From the NCBI GenBank assembly GCA_020848745.1, contig JADLHM010000021.1, positions 32,110 through 96,109 of the forward strand: a DNA stretch of 64,000 nt. Direction: 5' to 3'. The notes beneath the pieces were generated by a model. That model ran no database searches and was not told the DNA's origin. It was given only the letters and a program-made list of their open reading frames with translations. A program made the translations under genes and the position numbers. This DNA comes from Deltaproteobacteria bacterium. GTDB lineage: Bacteria > Desulfobacterota > Binatia > UTPRO1. Positions 9,834 to 18,754 of the stretch are shown piece by piece; positions within the stretch are counted from its first letter, which is position 1, and every line of letters begins with the position of its first letter.

Positions 9834-11588
9834 ATGACCGAGGACAATCACGAAACGCATGCCGGTGCAGCGGGAGGCGGCGAGGATTTCGGCCACCTCT
9901 TCGAGCAGAGCATGCGGGCGGTCCGACCCGGGGAGATCGTCAAGGGCCGCGTCGTCTTGGTCGCGCGCGATCACGTCACCGTCGACATCGGCTACAAGAG
10001 CGAAGGGCAGATCGGCATCCATGAGTTCCGCGATCGCGACGGACAGATCGGCGTCAAGGAAGGCGACGAGATCGACGTCTATTTCGAAGCCTCGGAGTCC
10101 GAGGACGGCGGCATCGTCCTCTCGCGGCAGAAGGCCGAGCAGCTGCGGGTGTGGAAGGACATCGAGCAAGCCTTCGAGGCGCAGGGCGCGATCGAGGGCA
10201 CGATCGTCGGCAAGGTGAAGGGCGGCCTGAAGGTCGACATCGGCGTCGCCGCGTTCCTGCCGGGCTCGCATGCGGATCTCCGTCCGGCCCGCAACCTCGA
10301 TCGCTTCATCGGACAGCGCACGCGCTTCTCGATCCTCAAGTTCAACCGCTCACGCGGCAACGTCGTCGTCTCGCGCCGCGCCGTCATGGAGCGCGAGCGC
10401 ATGTCGCTGAAGGGCGAGACGCTCAAGGTGCTCGAAGAAGGCGTGATCCTCGAGGGCACGGTGAAGAACATCACCGACTACGGCGCCTTCGTCGACCTCG
10501 GCGGCATCGACGGCCTGCTGCACATCACCGACATGTCGTGGGGCCGCATCGGCCATCCCTCGGAAGTGCTGAACGTCGCCGACAAGGTGCGGGTCGTCGT
10601 CCTCAAGTACGACCCCGAGCGCGAGCGCGTGTCCCTCGGCATGAAGCAGATCATGCCCGACCCGTGGCACACCGTGCACGAACGCTTCGCGCCCGGCATG
10701 AAGGTGCACGGCAAAGTCGTGAGCCTCACCGACTACGGTGCGTTCGTGGAGCTCGAGAAGGGGGTCGAGGGCCTGATCCACGTTTCCGAGATGTCCTGGA
10801 CGCGGCGGGTGAGCCACCCGTCGAAGGTCCTGAACCCTGGCGACGAGATCGACGTGGTCGTCCTCGACGTCGATCCCGCCAATCGCCGCATCTCGCTCGG
10901 CTTGAAGCAGGCCGAGCCGAATCCCTGGGAGATGGTGAAGATCAACCATCCCGTCGGGAGCCACATCCAGGGCAAGGTGAAGAGCATCACGGACTTCGGG
11001 ATCTTCGTCGGCGTCGACGAGGGGATCGACGGCCTCGTGCACGTCTCCGACCTGCACTGGACGAAGAAGGTCAAGCACCCGTCCGAGCTCTTCAAGAAGG
11101 GCGACGACGTCGAGGCGGTCGTGCTCGGCATCGACGTCGAGAACGAGCGGATCTCGCTCGGCATCAAGCAGCTCCAGGAGGATCCCTGGAACGCGATGCC
11201 GTCGCGCTACCCCGTCGGCGGCAAGGTGAAGGGCGTCGTCACCAGCGTCACCGACTTCGGCGTCTTCGTCGAGCTGGAGGAGGGTCTCGAAGGCCTCATC
11301 CACGTGAGCCAGCTTTCCACCGAGCGCGTCGACAAGCCCTCGCAGGTCTTCTCGGTCGGCGACACGGTCGAAGCCGAGGTCACCAACGTCGACCCGCGCG
11401 AGCGACGCATCGGCCTCAGCATCAAGGCGCTCAAGCGCAGCGAGGAGCGCGAAGAGGTCGACAGCTACCTCCGCCGCGAGCGGGAAAGCTCGAAGTTCTC
11501 CTTCGAGGACATCTTGAGCGAAGAGCTGCGCCTCGACCGTGACGAAGGCGACCGGCCCGCCAAGGCGAAGGGCACGTTCGAGAAGTAG
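9834..11588 (+). CDS. rpsA: 30S ribosomal protein S1
   Basis: S1 binds mRNA on the 30S subunit and unfolds structured leaders. The 584-residue protein carries six S1 repeats: two diverged N-terminal ones (GEIVKGRVVLVARDHVTVDI; AIEGTIVGKVKGGLKVDI) that dock on the ribosome, and four canonical ones with TDYGAFVDLGG, TDYGAFVELEKG, TDFGIFVGVDEG and TDFGVFVELEEG. The start ATG 9834 follows the purine-rich GGGGGTGAG site. The tail is charged (KAKGTFEK). Confidence 0.96.
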   Translation: MTEDNHETHAGAAGGGEDFGHLFEQSMRAVRPGEIVKGRVVLVARDHVTVDIGYKSEGQIGIHEFRDRDGQIGVKEGDEIDVYFEASESEDGGIVLSRQKAEQLRVWKDIEQAFEAQGAIEGTIVGKVKGGLKVDIGVAAFLPGSHADLRPARNLDRFIGQRTRFSILKFNRSRGNVVVSRRAVMERERMSLKGETLKVLEEGVILEGTVKNITDYGAFVDLGGIDGLLHITDMSWGRIGHPSEVLNVADKVRVVVLKYDPERERVSLGMKQIMPDPWHTVHERFAPGMKVHGKVVSLTDYGAFVELEKGVEGLIHVSEMSWTRRVSHPSKVLNPGDEIDVVVLDVDPANRRISLGLKQAEPNPWEMVKINHPVGSHIQGKVKSITDFGIFVGVDEGIDGLVHVSDLHWTKKVKHPSELFKKGDDVEAVVLGIDVENERISLGIKQLQEDPWNAMPSRYPVGGKVKGVVTSVTDFGVFVELEEGLEGLIHVSQLSTERVDKPSQVFSVGDTVEAEVTNVDPRERRIGLSIKALKRSEEREEVDSYLRRERESSKFSFEDILSEELRLDRDEGDRPAKAKGTFEK

Positions 11589-11610
11589 CCCCCGGACCAA
11601 CGGCGGTCAC

Positions 11611-12510
11611 ATGGCGCAAGGGCGTCCCATCGTGCGCGGGTTGATGGTGCTCTCCATCGCGGTCGTGATGTTCTTCGCCGCGGCGACCGCGCTGACGGTC
11701 GGCACCGACGGAAAGCTCGGGAACCTGCTATCGCTCGGCAGCAAGGTGGGCGTCGTCGAGGTGAAGGGGGTCATCAGCGAGAGCGACGACGTCGTCGATG
11801 CCCTCAAGCGCTTCGAGAAGAGCCCGGCGATCAAGGCGATCGTGGTCCGCATCGAGTCGCCGGGGGGCGGCGTCGCCCCCTCGCAGGAGATCTACGACGC
11901 GATCCGCAAGGTGCGGGAGTCGAAGCCGGTCGTCGCCTCGATGGGCGGCGTCGCGGCCTCGGGCGGGTACTACATCGCGAGCGCGTGCGACACGATCGTC
12001 GCCAACCCCGGGACGCTCACCGGCTCGATCGGCGTCATCATGGAGCTCGGCAACGTCGAAGGCCTGCTGCAGAAGCTCGGCGTCCAGCCCGAGATCATCA
12101 AGGCGGGGGCCTACAAGGACATGGGCTCGCTGGTGCGTCCGATGACGGACGGCGAGCGCGGCCTCTTCCAGGAGATGCTCGACAGCGTGCACACGCAGTT
12201 CATCACGGCGGTCGCGGCCGGGCGGGGGATGAACAAAGATCAGGTGCGAGCGCTCGCCGACGGCCGCATCTTCTCCGGCGAGCAGGCCAAGGTGGCCGGC
12301 CTGGTCGACGAGCTCGGAGGCTTCGAGGACGCGCTCGAGCTCGCCGCCTCGAAGGGGGGCATCGAAGGCGAGCCGCGCGTCACCGAGGCGCGCTCCAGCA
12401 AGGAGCCCTGGTGGTGGCGGCTGCTGTTCAACTTCGCGCCGATTCCGCCGTTTTCATCCTATCGCGCTTTCGGACTCCAAATCGTATACGAGGGCCCGTT
12501 TCTGCGCTGA
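11611..12510 (+). CDS. sppA: Signal peptide peptidase SppA (short form)
   Basis: A membrane-anchored serine protease that degrades cleaved signal peptides. An N-terminal transmembrane helix (MVLSIAVVMFFAAATALTV) is followed by VVEVKGVI, ESPGGGVAPSQEIY, the nucleophile region GGVAASGGYYIASACD with its TGSIGVI segment, and the general-base lysine in KAGAYKDMGS. Its 299 residues fit the single-domain type that assembles as an octamer. rpsA-sppA-ihfB order is common in delta-type lineages. Confidence 0.93.
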   Translation: MAQGRPIVRGLMVLSIAVVMFFAAATALTVGTDGKLGNLLSLGSKVGVVEVKGVISESDDVVDALKRFEKSPAIKAIVVRIESPGGGVAPSQEIYDAIRKVRESKPVVASMGGVAASGGYYIASACDTIVANPGTLTGSIGVIMELGNVEGLLQKLGVQPEIIKAGAYKDMGSLVRPMTDGERGLFQEMLDSVHTQFITAVAAGRGMNKDQVRALADGRIFSGEQAKVAGLVDELGGFEDALELAASKGGIEGEPRVTEARSSKEPWWWRLLFNFAPIPPFSSYRAFGLQIVYEGPFLR

Positions 12511-12525
12511 AGCCGAGGAGGGAGC

Positions 12526-12879
12526 ATGACCACGAATCCGGCACCTGGAGGCGGTTCGATGACCAAGCGGGATCTCATCGACGAGGTCGTCAAGATCTAC
12601 CCGCGCTTTTCGGGTCGCGACGCCGAGGTCATCGTCAACGCGGTGTTCGACAGTATGACCGAGGCCCTGGCGCGCGGCGAGCGCATCGAGATCCGCGGGT
12701 TCGGAAGCTTCGTCGTCAAGCACCGCCAGGCCCGCGAGGGACGCAACCCCAAGACGGGCGCCGTCGTACCCGTCGCCGCGAAGCGGGTGCCGTTCTTCAA
12801 GGTCGGCAAGGAACTGAAGCTCCGCGTCGACGGCAAGCCGGTGCCCGAGAGCGAGCGCGAGGCGAGTCAGGGCGCCTGA
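12526..12879 (+). CDS. ihfB: Integration host factor subunit beta
   Basis: A DNA-bending HU/IHF-family protein. It shows TKRDLIDEVVKIYPRFSGRDAEVIVNAVFDSM, IEIRGFGSFVVK and the arm motif REGRNPKTGAVVPV. Two starts are possible: ATG 12526 after GAGGAGGGAGC, and ATG 12559 after GGAGGCGGTTCG. The second gives 106 residues with a normal family N terminus, the first adds a Gly/Pro-rich 11-residue leader; either could be used. Confidence 0.92.
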   Translation: MTTNPAPGGGSMTKRDLIDEVVKIYPRFSGRDAEVIVNAVFDSMTEALARGERIEIRGFGSFVVKHRQAREGRNPKTGAVVPVAAKRVPFFKVGKELKLRVDGKPVPESEREASQGA

Positions 12880-12903
12880 CCAGCGGCCCCGCCCGGATCG
12901 TCG

Positions 12904-13380
12904 ATGGAGCGGCTCTGGGCCCCGTGGCGGATGCAGTACCTCGAGAACGCCGCGCCGTCGGGCTGCTTCTTCTGCGCCGCCGTCGCGGGCGACGACGAGA
13001 CAAGCCTGCTCGTGGTCGCGCGCGATGCGCACGCCGTCACGATGCTCAACAAGTTCCCCTACGGTCATGGCCACCTCCTGGTGGCCCCCCGCGAGCACGT
13101 AGCGCTCCCGGAGGATCTCGCCGACCCGGCGTACGCCGGCCTCATGCGCGCCGTCCGGCGCGCGGCGCGGGCGCTCTGGGCCGCGTTCGCTCCCGAGGGC
13201 ATGAACGTCGGGATGAATCTCGGCCGTGCCGCCGGCGCCGGCGTCGCCGACCATTGCCACTGGCACCTCTTGCCGCGCTGGAACGGCGACACCAACTTCA
13301 TGCCGGTGATCGGTGACGTGAAGGTGATGTCCGAACACCTGGAAGCGACGCTGGCGCGGATCCGGGCGCACTACGCGTGA
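12904..13380 (+). CDS. HIT family hydrolase/phosphorylase
   Basis: A 158-residue histidine-triad protein. LWAPWRM at the N terminus and a CxxC pair (CFFCAA) resemble the Ap4A phosphorylase-like branch; LNKFPYGHGHLLVAPREH and the triad HCHWHLLPRW are clear, and the NFMPVIGDVKVM tail is typical. HIT enzymes split nucleotide-phosphate bonds; the substrate here is not visible. Its stop overlaps the eboA start (GTGA), so it may be co-transcribed with the ebo genes. Confidence 0.9.
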   Translation: MERLWAPWRMQYLENAAPSGCFFCAAVAGDDETSLLVVARDAHAVTMLNKFPYGHGHLLVAPREHVALPEDLADPAYAGLMRAVRRAARALWAAFAPEGMNVGMNLGRAAGAGVADHCHWHLLPRWNGDTNFMPVIGDVKVMSEHLEATLARIRAHYA

Positions 13381-14039
13381 GCGACCCGGCCGCAACGCTC
13401 GCCGCCCTCCTGGAACGACGCCGACCGGAAGCGTTCGCGACATGGCTCGCCGACGCCTCGCTCGGACCGGGCGCGCCCTTCGACCGCGGCGCCTTCGAGA
13501 TCGCGTTCGCGGGCGCGGGACGCCGCTTCGGTGACGACGCCGTCGGCGCCGGGACGACGGTCAGCAGCGCCGGTCGGACGTGGTCGATCACCGACTGGGG
13601 CCTCGATGAGGCGGCGCGCGCGCTCCTCGTCCTCCGGGGCGTCGCCGCGCTCCCGGCGGCCGAGCACCCGGGCTTGGTCGACGGCCTCTATCGCGCCGGC
13701 GCGCTCCGCGAGCGCCGGGCCGTCCTCCGCGTGCTCGCGCTCCTCCCCGATCCGCCCCGCTTCTGCGCCATCGCCCTCGACGCCTGCCGCGCCAGCGCGC
13801 AGCCGATCTTCGAAGCGATCGCCTGCGAGAACCCGTATCCGGCGGCATGCTTCACGGAGCCGAGCTTCAATCAGATGGCCCTGAAAGCCGTCTTCACGGG
13901 CGTCGCCGTGGCCCGTATCCTGGACCTCGAGACGCGGCGAACCGCCGACCTCGCGCGCATGGCCGCCGCCTACGCCGACGAGCGCCGCGCCACGGGTCGC
14001 CCGGTTCCGGCCGATCTCGCATTGCTCGGCGCGCCATGA
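13377..14039 (+). CDS. eboA: EboA-like protein
   Basis: A 220-residue soluble, helix-rich protein from GTG 13377. Its size, the central segment GALRERRAVLRVLALLPDP, and the sequence AIACENPYPAACFTEPSFNQMALKAVF with its following ARILDLETRR resemble EboA of the ebo cluster. EboA has no known biochemical activity. Assignment leans on context: it is followed by clear eboB, eboF and, convergently, eboC, eboE and eboD homologues. It overlaps eboB by ATGA. Confidence 0.8.
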   Translation: MSDPAATLAALLERRRPEAFATWLADASLGPGAPFDRGAFEIAFAGAGRRFGDDAVGAGTTVSSAGRTWSITDWGLDEAARALLVLRGVAALPAAEHPGLVDGLYRAGALRERRAVLRVLALLPDPPRFCAIALDACRASAQPIFEAIACENPYPAACFTEPSFNQMALKAVFTGVAVARILDLETRRTADLARMAAAYADERRATGRPVPADLALLGAP

Positions 14040-14884
14040 AGCTCTTCGACCCGCACATCCACATGACGTCGCGCACCACCGCCGACTACGAGGCGATGGC
14101 CGCGGCGGGCATCACCGCCGTCGTCGAGCCCGCGTTCTGGCTCGGGCAACCGCGCACCCACGTCGGCACCTTCGAGGACTACTTCGCCGCGCTCGTCGGC
14201 TGGGAGCCGTTCCGCGCGAGCCAGTTCGGAATCCGGCATTTCTGCACGCTCGCCTTGAACCCGAAGGAGGCGAACGACGAGCGCATCGCCGCCGGCGTCG
14301 TGGCGCTCCTGCCGCGCTATCTCGCGAAGGACGGCGTCGTCGCCGTCGGCGAGGTGGGCTACGACGAGCAGACGCCCGCCGAGGACCACTGGTTCGCCGA
14401 GCAGCTCGAGCTCGCCCGCCGCTTCGAGCTTCCCGCGCTCGTCCACACTCCCCACCGCGACAAGAAGCGCGGAACCGAGCGCAGCCTGGCGCTCGTCCGT
14501 GACCTCGGCTTTCCCGAGGAGCGCGTCCTCATCGATCACAACAACGAGGAGACGCTGCCGCTCGTGCTCCGCACCGGTTGCTGGGCCGGACATTCCATCT
14601 ACCCGAACAGCAAGATGGACGAGCCGCGCATGGCGGCCCTGGTGCGGCAATACGGCAGCGAGCGCATCATCATCAACAGCGCGGCCGACTGGGGCATCAG
14701 CGATCCGCTCAAGGTGCCGAAGACGGTGGCGGTCATGCGCGCGCAGGGGATCCCCGAGGACGCGATCGCGACCATCGCGTGGCGGAACCCGGTGGCGTTC
14801 TTCGCGCAGAGCGGACGACTCGTCCTCGACGACGGCGCCGGGAGGACGGACGCGTTCGCGGGCAACACCGTCCGCCGCGGCTGA
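14036..14884 (+). CDS. eboB: TatD-family metal-dependent hydrolase, EboB-like
   Basis: An amidohydrolase-like TIM barrel of 282 residues. FDPHIHM supplies the first metal pair (HxH), VGEVGYDEQTP a metal-bridging glutamate, LVHTPHRDK and IDHNNEETL further His ligands, and NSAADWGISDP the catalytic Asp region. It lacks the classic TatD wording around these motifs and matches the EboB branch. Substrate unknown; ebo genes in Nostoc are linked to moving a scytonemin precursor to the periplasm. Confidence 0.85.
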   Translation: MKLFDPHIHMTSRTTADYEAMAAAGITAVVEPAFWLGQPRTHVGTFEDYFAALVGWEPFRASQFGIRHFCTLALNPKEANDERIAAGVVALLPRYLAKDGVVAVGEVGYDEQTPAEDHWFAEQLELARRFELPALVHTPHRDKKRGTERSLALVRDLGFPEERVLIDHNNEETLPLVLRTGCWAGHSIYPNSKMDEPRMAALVRQYGSERIIINSAADWGISDPLKVPKTVAVMRAQGIPEDAIATIAWRNPVAFFAQSGRLVLDDGAGRTDAFAGNTVRRG

Positions 14885-14906
14885 AACACGCGGAGCGTCG
14901 GCGCGT

Positions 14907-16289
14907 ATGCATCGTACCGTCGTTCTGAACGTCGTCGGCCTGACTCCGGCGCTCCTCGGCGACGACACGCCGAACCTCACCGCGTTCGCGGCCGCGGGCC
15001 GCATGCGGCCGCTCGCGACCGTGCTTCCGGCGGTCACGTGCACGGTGCAATCGAGCATGGTGACGGGTACGCCGCCGCGCGACCACGGAGCCGTCGCCAA
15101 CGGCTGGTACTTCCGCGACCTCGCCGAGATCTGGTTCTGGCGGCAGTCGAACCATCTCGTCGCCGGCGAGAAGATCTGGGAGACGGCGGCGCGGCGCGAC
15201 CCCGCCTTCACCTGCGCCAAGCTGTTCTGGTGGTACAACATGTACAGCAGCGCGACCTGGTCGGTGACGCCGCGGCCGCTCTATCCCGCCGACGGGCGCA
15301 AGCTTCCCGACGTCTACAGCACGCCGATCGAGCTGCGTGACGAGCTGCAGGCGAAGCTCGGTACGTTTCCGCTCTTCACGTTCTGGGGCCCGGGCACCGA
15401 CATCGGGGCGAGCCGGTGGATCGCCGACTGCGCGCGCCACGTCTACGACACTCGCCGGCCGACCTTGACCCTCGCCTACCTGCCGCACCTCGACTACGTG
15501 CTGCAACGCCTCGGACCCGACGACCCGCGGGTCGCGAAGGACCTCCGCGAGATCGACGCGGTCTGCGGCGAGCTCATCGAGCATGTCCGCCGCGACGGCG
15601 CGCGCGTGATCGTGCTCTCCGAGTACGGCATCACCGAGGTGCGCGACGCGATCCACGTGAACCGCGCGCTCCGCGCCGCGGGGCTGCTGGCGATCAAGAA
15701 CGAGCTCGGCCACGACATGCTCGACGCCGGCGCGTCGGAGGCCTTCGCGGTCGCGGATCACCAGCTCGCCCACGTCTACGTCCGGCGCTCGGAGCGCGTC
15801 TCCGAGGTTGAGCGCCTGCTGTCGGGCCTCGATGGCGTGGAGCGCGTGCTCGACGCCGACGGGAAGCGCGCCGCCGGCCTCGACCACCCGCGCTCCGGCG
15901 AGCTCGTCGCGGTCGCCGCGGCCGACCGCTGGTTCAGCTACTACTTCTGGCTCGACGACGCGCGCGCTCCCGACTACGCGCGCACCGTCGACATCCATCG
16001 CAAGCCCGGATACGACCCCGTCGAGCTCTTCCTCGATCCGTCCCTCTGGCTACCGCAGCTCAAGGTGGGCTGGACCCTCGCGAAGAAAGCGGCCGGCTTC
16101 CGCTATCTGCTCGACGTGATTCCGCTCGACACCACGCTCGTGCGGGGATCGCACGGGCGGCTGCCCGGCGATCCCGACGCCGGGCCGCTCGTCATGACGA
16201 GCGAGCCCGACCTCCTTCCCGAGCGCCCGGCCGCAACCGACGTGAAGGATCTCGTCCTCCGCCACGTCTTCGATCCCGGGGCGACGTAG
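14907..16289 (+). CDS. eboF: Alkaline phosphatase/phosphodiesterase-family protein, EboF-like
   Basis: A 460-residue type I phosphodiesterase/nucleotide pyrophosphatase-like protein. The N terminus VVLNVVGLTP, the nucleophile region VTCTVQSSMVTGTPPRDHGAVANGW, LAYLPHLDYVLQRLGPDD and VIVLSEYGI correspond to metal-ligand and nucleophile segments of the superfamily. The C-terminal part has GSHGRLP. No signal peptide is seen, so it looks cytoplasmic. It closes the plus-strand half of the ebo cluster. Confidence 0.85.
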   Translation: MHRTVVLNVVGLTPALLGDDTPNLTAFAAAGRMRPLATVLPAVTCTVQSSMVTGTPPRDHGAVANGWYFRDLAEIWFWRQSNHLVAGEKIWETAARRDPAFTCAKLFWWYNMYSSATWSVTPRPLYPADGRKLPDVYSTPIELRDELQAKLGTFPLFTFWGPGTDIGASRWIADCARHVYDTRRPTLTLAYLPHLDYVLQRLGPDDPRVAKDLREIDAVCGELIEHVRRDGARVIVLSEYGITEVRDAIHVNRALRAAGLLAIKNELGHDMLDAGASEAFAVADHQLAHVYVRRSERVSEVERLLSGLDGVERVLDADGKRAAGLDHPRSGELVAVAAADRWFSYYFWLDDARAPDYARTVDIHRKPGYDPVELFLDPSLWLPQLKVGWTLAKKAAGFRYLLDVIPLDTTLVRGSHGRLPGDPDAGPLVMTSEPDLLPERPAATDVKDLVLRHVFDPGAT

Positions 16290-16314
16290 AGCGGGCGGCG
16301 CGGCACCGGCGCGC

Positions 16315-16806
16315 CTACACTCCGGGTCGGTGCGCGTCGACGAAGGCCGCGCCGAGGACGCGGCCGAGCGCGGTCAGCCGGGCGGCCTCCTCGTCGGCGA
16401 TCGCGCGCTCGCGCATCCAGCCGATGCCGAGGGTGCCGACGACGCGCGCGCCGTCGAGGATCGGAACGCAGAGCGATCCGCCGGCGCCGGTCGCCCTGGC
16501 GCCCGGGCGCGCGACGCCGCTCGTGTCCGTCTGCAGATTGCAGAGCGTCACCGGCCTCGCCGTCTGCGCCGCTTCACCCGCGATGCCCTTGCCGAGCGGA
16601 ATCCGGCGGCTCGCCGCGAGCACGGGCGCGGGCAGGCCGGCGCTCGCGGCCACGAGGTGCAGGTGCTCGTCCGGGTCGAGGCGATGGATCGTACCGATCT
16701 CCGCACCGAAGTCTTCCTGAATCATCCGAAGGGCCGCGGCAAAGCGTGCGTCGTCGGAGCCGTCCGCGAGCGTGGCGCGGAGTCGTCGGTCGAGATCGTC
16801 GGGCAT
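16315..16806 (-). CDS. GAF-domain protein in the ebo cluster
   Basis: A 163-residue protein that is almost entirely one GAF domain. It shows DFGAEIGTIHRLDPDEHLHL, IPLGKGIAGEAAQTARPVTLCNL and GGSLCVPILDGARVVGTLGIG, the usual GAF core. GAF domains bind small molecules or cofactors and often sense them. It is the last gene of the minus-strand ebo half, 23 bases after eboC, and is not part of the usual six-gene ebo set. The ATG 16806 is chosen since upstream codons are Arg/Ala-rich and run into eboC. Confidence 0.82.
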   Translation of the reverse strand: MPDDLDRRLRATLADGSDDARFAAALRMIQEDFGAEIGTIHRLDPDEHLHLVAASAGLPAPVLAASRRIPLGKGIAGEAAQTARPVTLCNLQTDTSGVARPGARATGAGGSLCVPILDGARVVGTLGIGWMRERAIADEEAARLTALGRVLGAAFVDAHRPGV

Positions 16807-16829
16807 GGCTCTCGCTATCACGTCGACCG

Positions 16830-17543
16830 TCAGGTGCCAGAGACCCAGCGCTGCAGCGCGAGCGTCAGCCCGAACGCGACGACGCACGCCGCCGCCGCTC
16901 CGAGCTGACCCGTGCCCGCGATGGCGAGGCCGTCCACGAGCGCGATTCCCGCGATCAGCCGCGCGACGAGTCCCGGCCGCGCGCCGAGCGTCGCGTGACG
17001 CGCGACGGCGGTGAGGCCGACCAGATACGCGAACAGCACGACCGCCCAGCCGACGACCGCGACGCCGACGGTGCCCGTGAGCGTGGCCGCCGTCGTCACG
17101 TAGACGAGCACTCGACAGACTCCCATGAGCAGCGGCGCCAGCGGGTTGCCCTTGTGCCGGACGTCGTAAAGTACGATCCCGGCGGCGAGCGCCACGGCGG
17201 CGGCGACGCCCGGCAGCGCCGTGCCGAGAGCCGCCGTGCCCGTGACGGCGATGATCGCGAGCCCCGTCGCGAGGAGGCCGTATCCCGCGCCGAACACCTC
17301 GTGTGCCGGGACGAGCCCCGCCGGGATGGGCCGCTCCGGTCGCTCGCGCGCATCGCTCTCCCGGTCGAAGGCGTCGTTCAGGAACATGCCGCCGACGTAG
17401 AAGACCGAGCAGGCGAGAACGACCGCGCCGAGCGCCGGGCTCGCGAGCGACACCCCGGCGAGCGCCGCCGCGGCGAGGACGTTCGTCCAGACCGTCGGCA
17501 GGTTCGAGACCCGCCCGAGACGGAGCGCCACGGCGAGCGTCAT
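16830..17543 (-). CDS. eboC: UbiA-family prenyltransferase, EboC-like
   Basis: A polytopic membrane protein of 237 residues with about seven or eight hydrophobic helices. The first aspartate-rich motif is NDAFDRESDARERPERPIPAG, the hallmark of UbiA enzymes that move a prenyl chain onto an aromatic or other acceptor. The second aspartate motif, often DxxxD, is reduced to YDVRHKGN. The start ATG 17543 overlaps the eboE stop. The acceptor is unknown. Confidence 0.87.
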   Translation of the reverse strand: MTLAVALRLGRVSNLPTVWTNVLAAAALAGVSLASPALGAVVLACSVFYVGGMFLNDAFDRESDARERPERPIPAGLVPAHEVFGAGYGLLATGLAIIAVTGTAALGTALPGVAAAVALAAGIVLYDVRHKGNPLAPLLMGVCRVLVYVTTAATLTGTVGVAVVGWAVVLFAYLVGLTAVARHATLGARPGLVARLIAGIALVDGLAIAGTGQLGAAAACVVAFGLTLALQRWVSGT

Positions 17544-18754
17544 GCTCCGAGCCGATCCATGGTCCAGCAGAGTTCGCGTGCGACCGCCGTCGCGACCGAT
17601 ACGTCGCGGAACCCCGGGGGCAGGACGTCCCAGGTGTAGGTCTCGATCTCGAGGTGTCCCGCGTAGCCGTCGGCGGCCAGGCGGCGGAGGAGCGCCGCGG
17701 CCCACGCCCGCGTACTGCGGAGCACTCCCAGGTTCTCGCGGAAGAGGGGCACGTGGAAATGGACCCGCCATTCGCGCGGGCCCGGATCGGCCGGCGGCGC
17801 GGCGAGCGCGTCGGGCAGGTCGAGAAATCGGCGGAGCTCGGCGCCGCGCCGCTCCACGACCTGGTGCAGGTAGATGTCGTCCGCGAACGCCGCCAGCGCG
17901 GTGCGCGTCGCTCCGTCCGCGTCGCCCCCGAGCGTCGCCGTCATCCCGGCGCTCACCTGCACCTTCACGAGATCGATCTCCGCCGCGCGCAGCCGATCGA
18001 TCGCCGCCTCGGGATCGGCGAACTCGACCGCCATGTGGCAGGCGTCGAAGCAGAGACCGAGATGACGGCGCAGCAGGTCAGCGCTCGCCGCCGGCGTTCT
18101 CCCCGTGTGCGCGGCGAGGCGCGCGGCGGCCGCGGCCGTCCAGAGGTGCGCGTGAAAGAACCCGACGGCGTCCTCGACCGTCTCGAGGAGGCACCACGGC
18201 TCGGGCTCGAGCGCGAGCCGCACCCACCGTCCCGTCTCCGCCTCGAGCGCGACGAGCCGCGCGACGTGGCGCACGAGAGCGTCGGCGATCGCGGCGCGAT
18301 CCGCCGCACCCGGTGCGCTCGGTCGAAAGGCTCCGGGAACCGTACTGACGCTGCCATAGCGGCCGTGATCCTCCGGCAGGAGCGCCGCGAGCAGCGTCGC
18401 CAGCCGATCCGAGTAGGCGACGCGCCGCTCGTCGCGCCAATCCGGCTCGTACACGCGCTCCTTCACGCGCGTGCCGTGAAACGCGCCGTAGGGAAAGCCG
18501 TTCACCGTGAAGACGTACATCCCCTCGGCGGCAAGCCAGTTCCGCAGCGCCGCGAGCTCCGCCGGCTCCGCGAGCGCGTCCGCGGCGGCCGCGGAGAGGC
18601 GAAGGCCGATGCCGAACGAGCGGTCGGCGGCGACTGCACGCTTCACCGAGGTCACGTGGCGCTCCAGGTTCGCGCGCACCTCCGGCCAGGTCTCGCCGGG
18701 ATGGATGTTGGTGCAGTACGTGAGGTGCGGCTCGCCGGGGATGGCGAGCTTCAC
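17540..18754 (-). CDS. eboE: Xylose-isomerase-like TIM-barrel protein, EboE-like
   Basis: A 404-residue sugar-phosphate isomerase/epimerase-like protein. YCTNIHPGETW near the start, VFTVNGFPYGAFHGTRVKE, LALEPEPWCLLET, LCFDACHMAVEF, KVQVSAG and HLEIETYTWDVLPP give the barrel strands with likely metal ligands (Glu, Asp/His, His, Glu). It starts at GTG 18754, overlapping the eboD stop. The true substrate is unknown; EboE proteins are only distantly like known isomerases. Confidence 0.86.
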   Translation of the reverse strand: MKLAIPGEPHLTYCTNIHPGETWPEVRANLERHVTSVKRAVAADRSFGIGLRLSAAAADALAEPAELAALRNWLAAEGMYVFTVNGFPYGAFHGTRVKERVYEPDWRDERRVAYSDRLATLLAALLPEDHGRYGSVSTVPGAFRPSAPGAADRAAIADALVRHVARLVALEAETGRWVRLALEPEPWCLLETVEDAVGFFHAHLWTAAAAARLAAHTGRTPAASADLLRRHLGLCFDACHMAVEFADPEAAIDRLRAAEIDLVKVQVSAGMTATLGGDADGATRTALAAFADDIYLHQVVERRGAELRRFLDLPDALAAPPADPGPREWRVHFHVPLFRENLGVLRSTRAWAAALLRRLAADGYAGHLEIETYTWDVLPPGFRDVSVATAVARELCWTMDRLGA

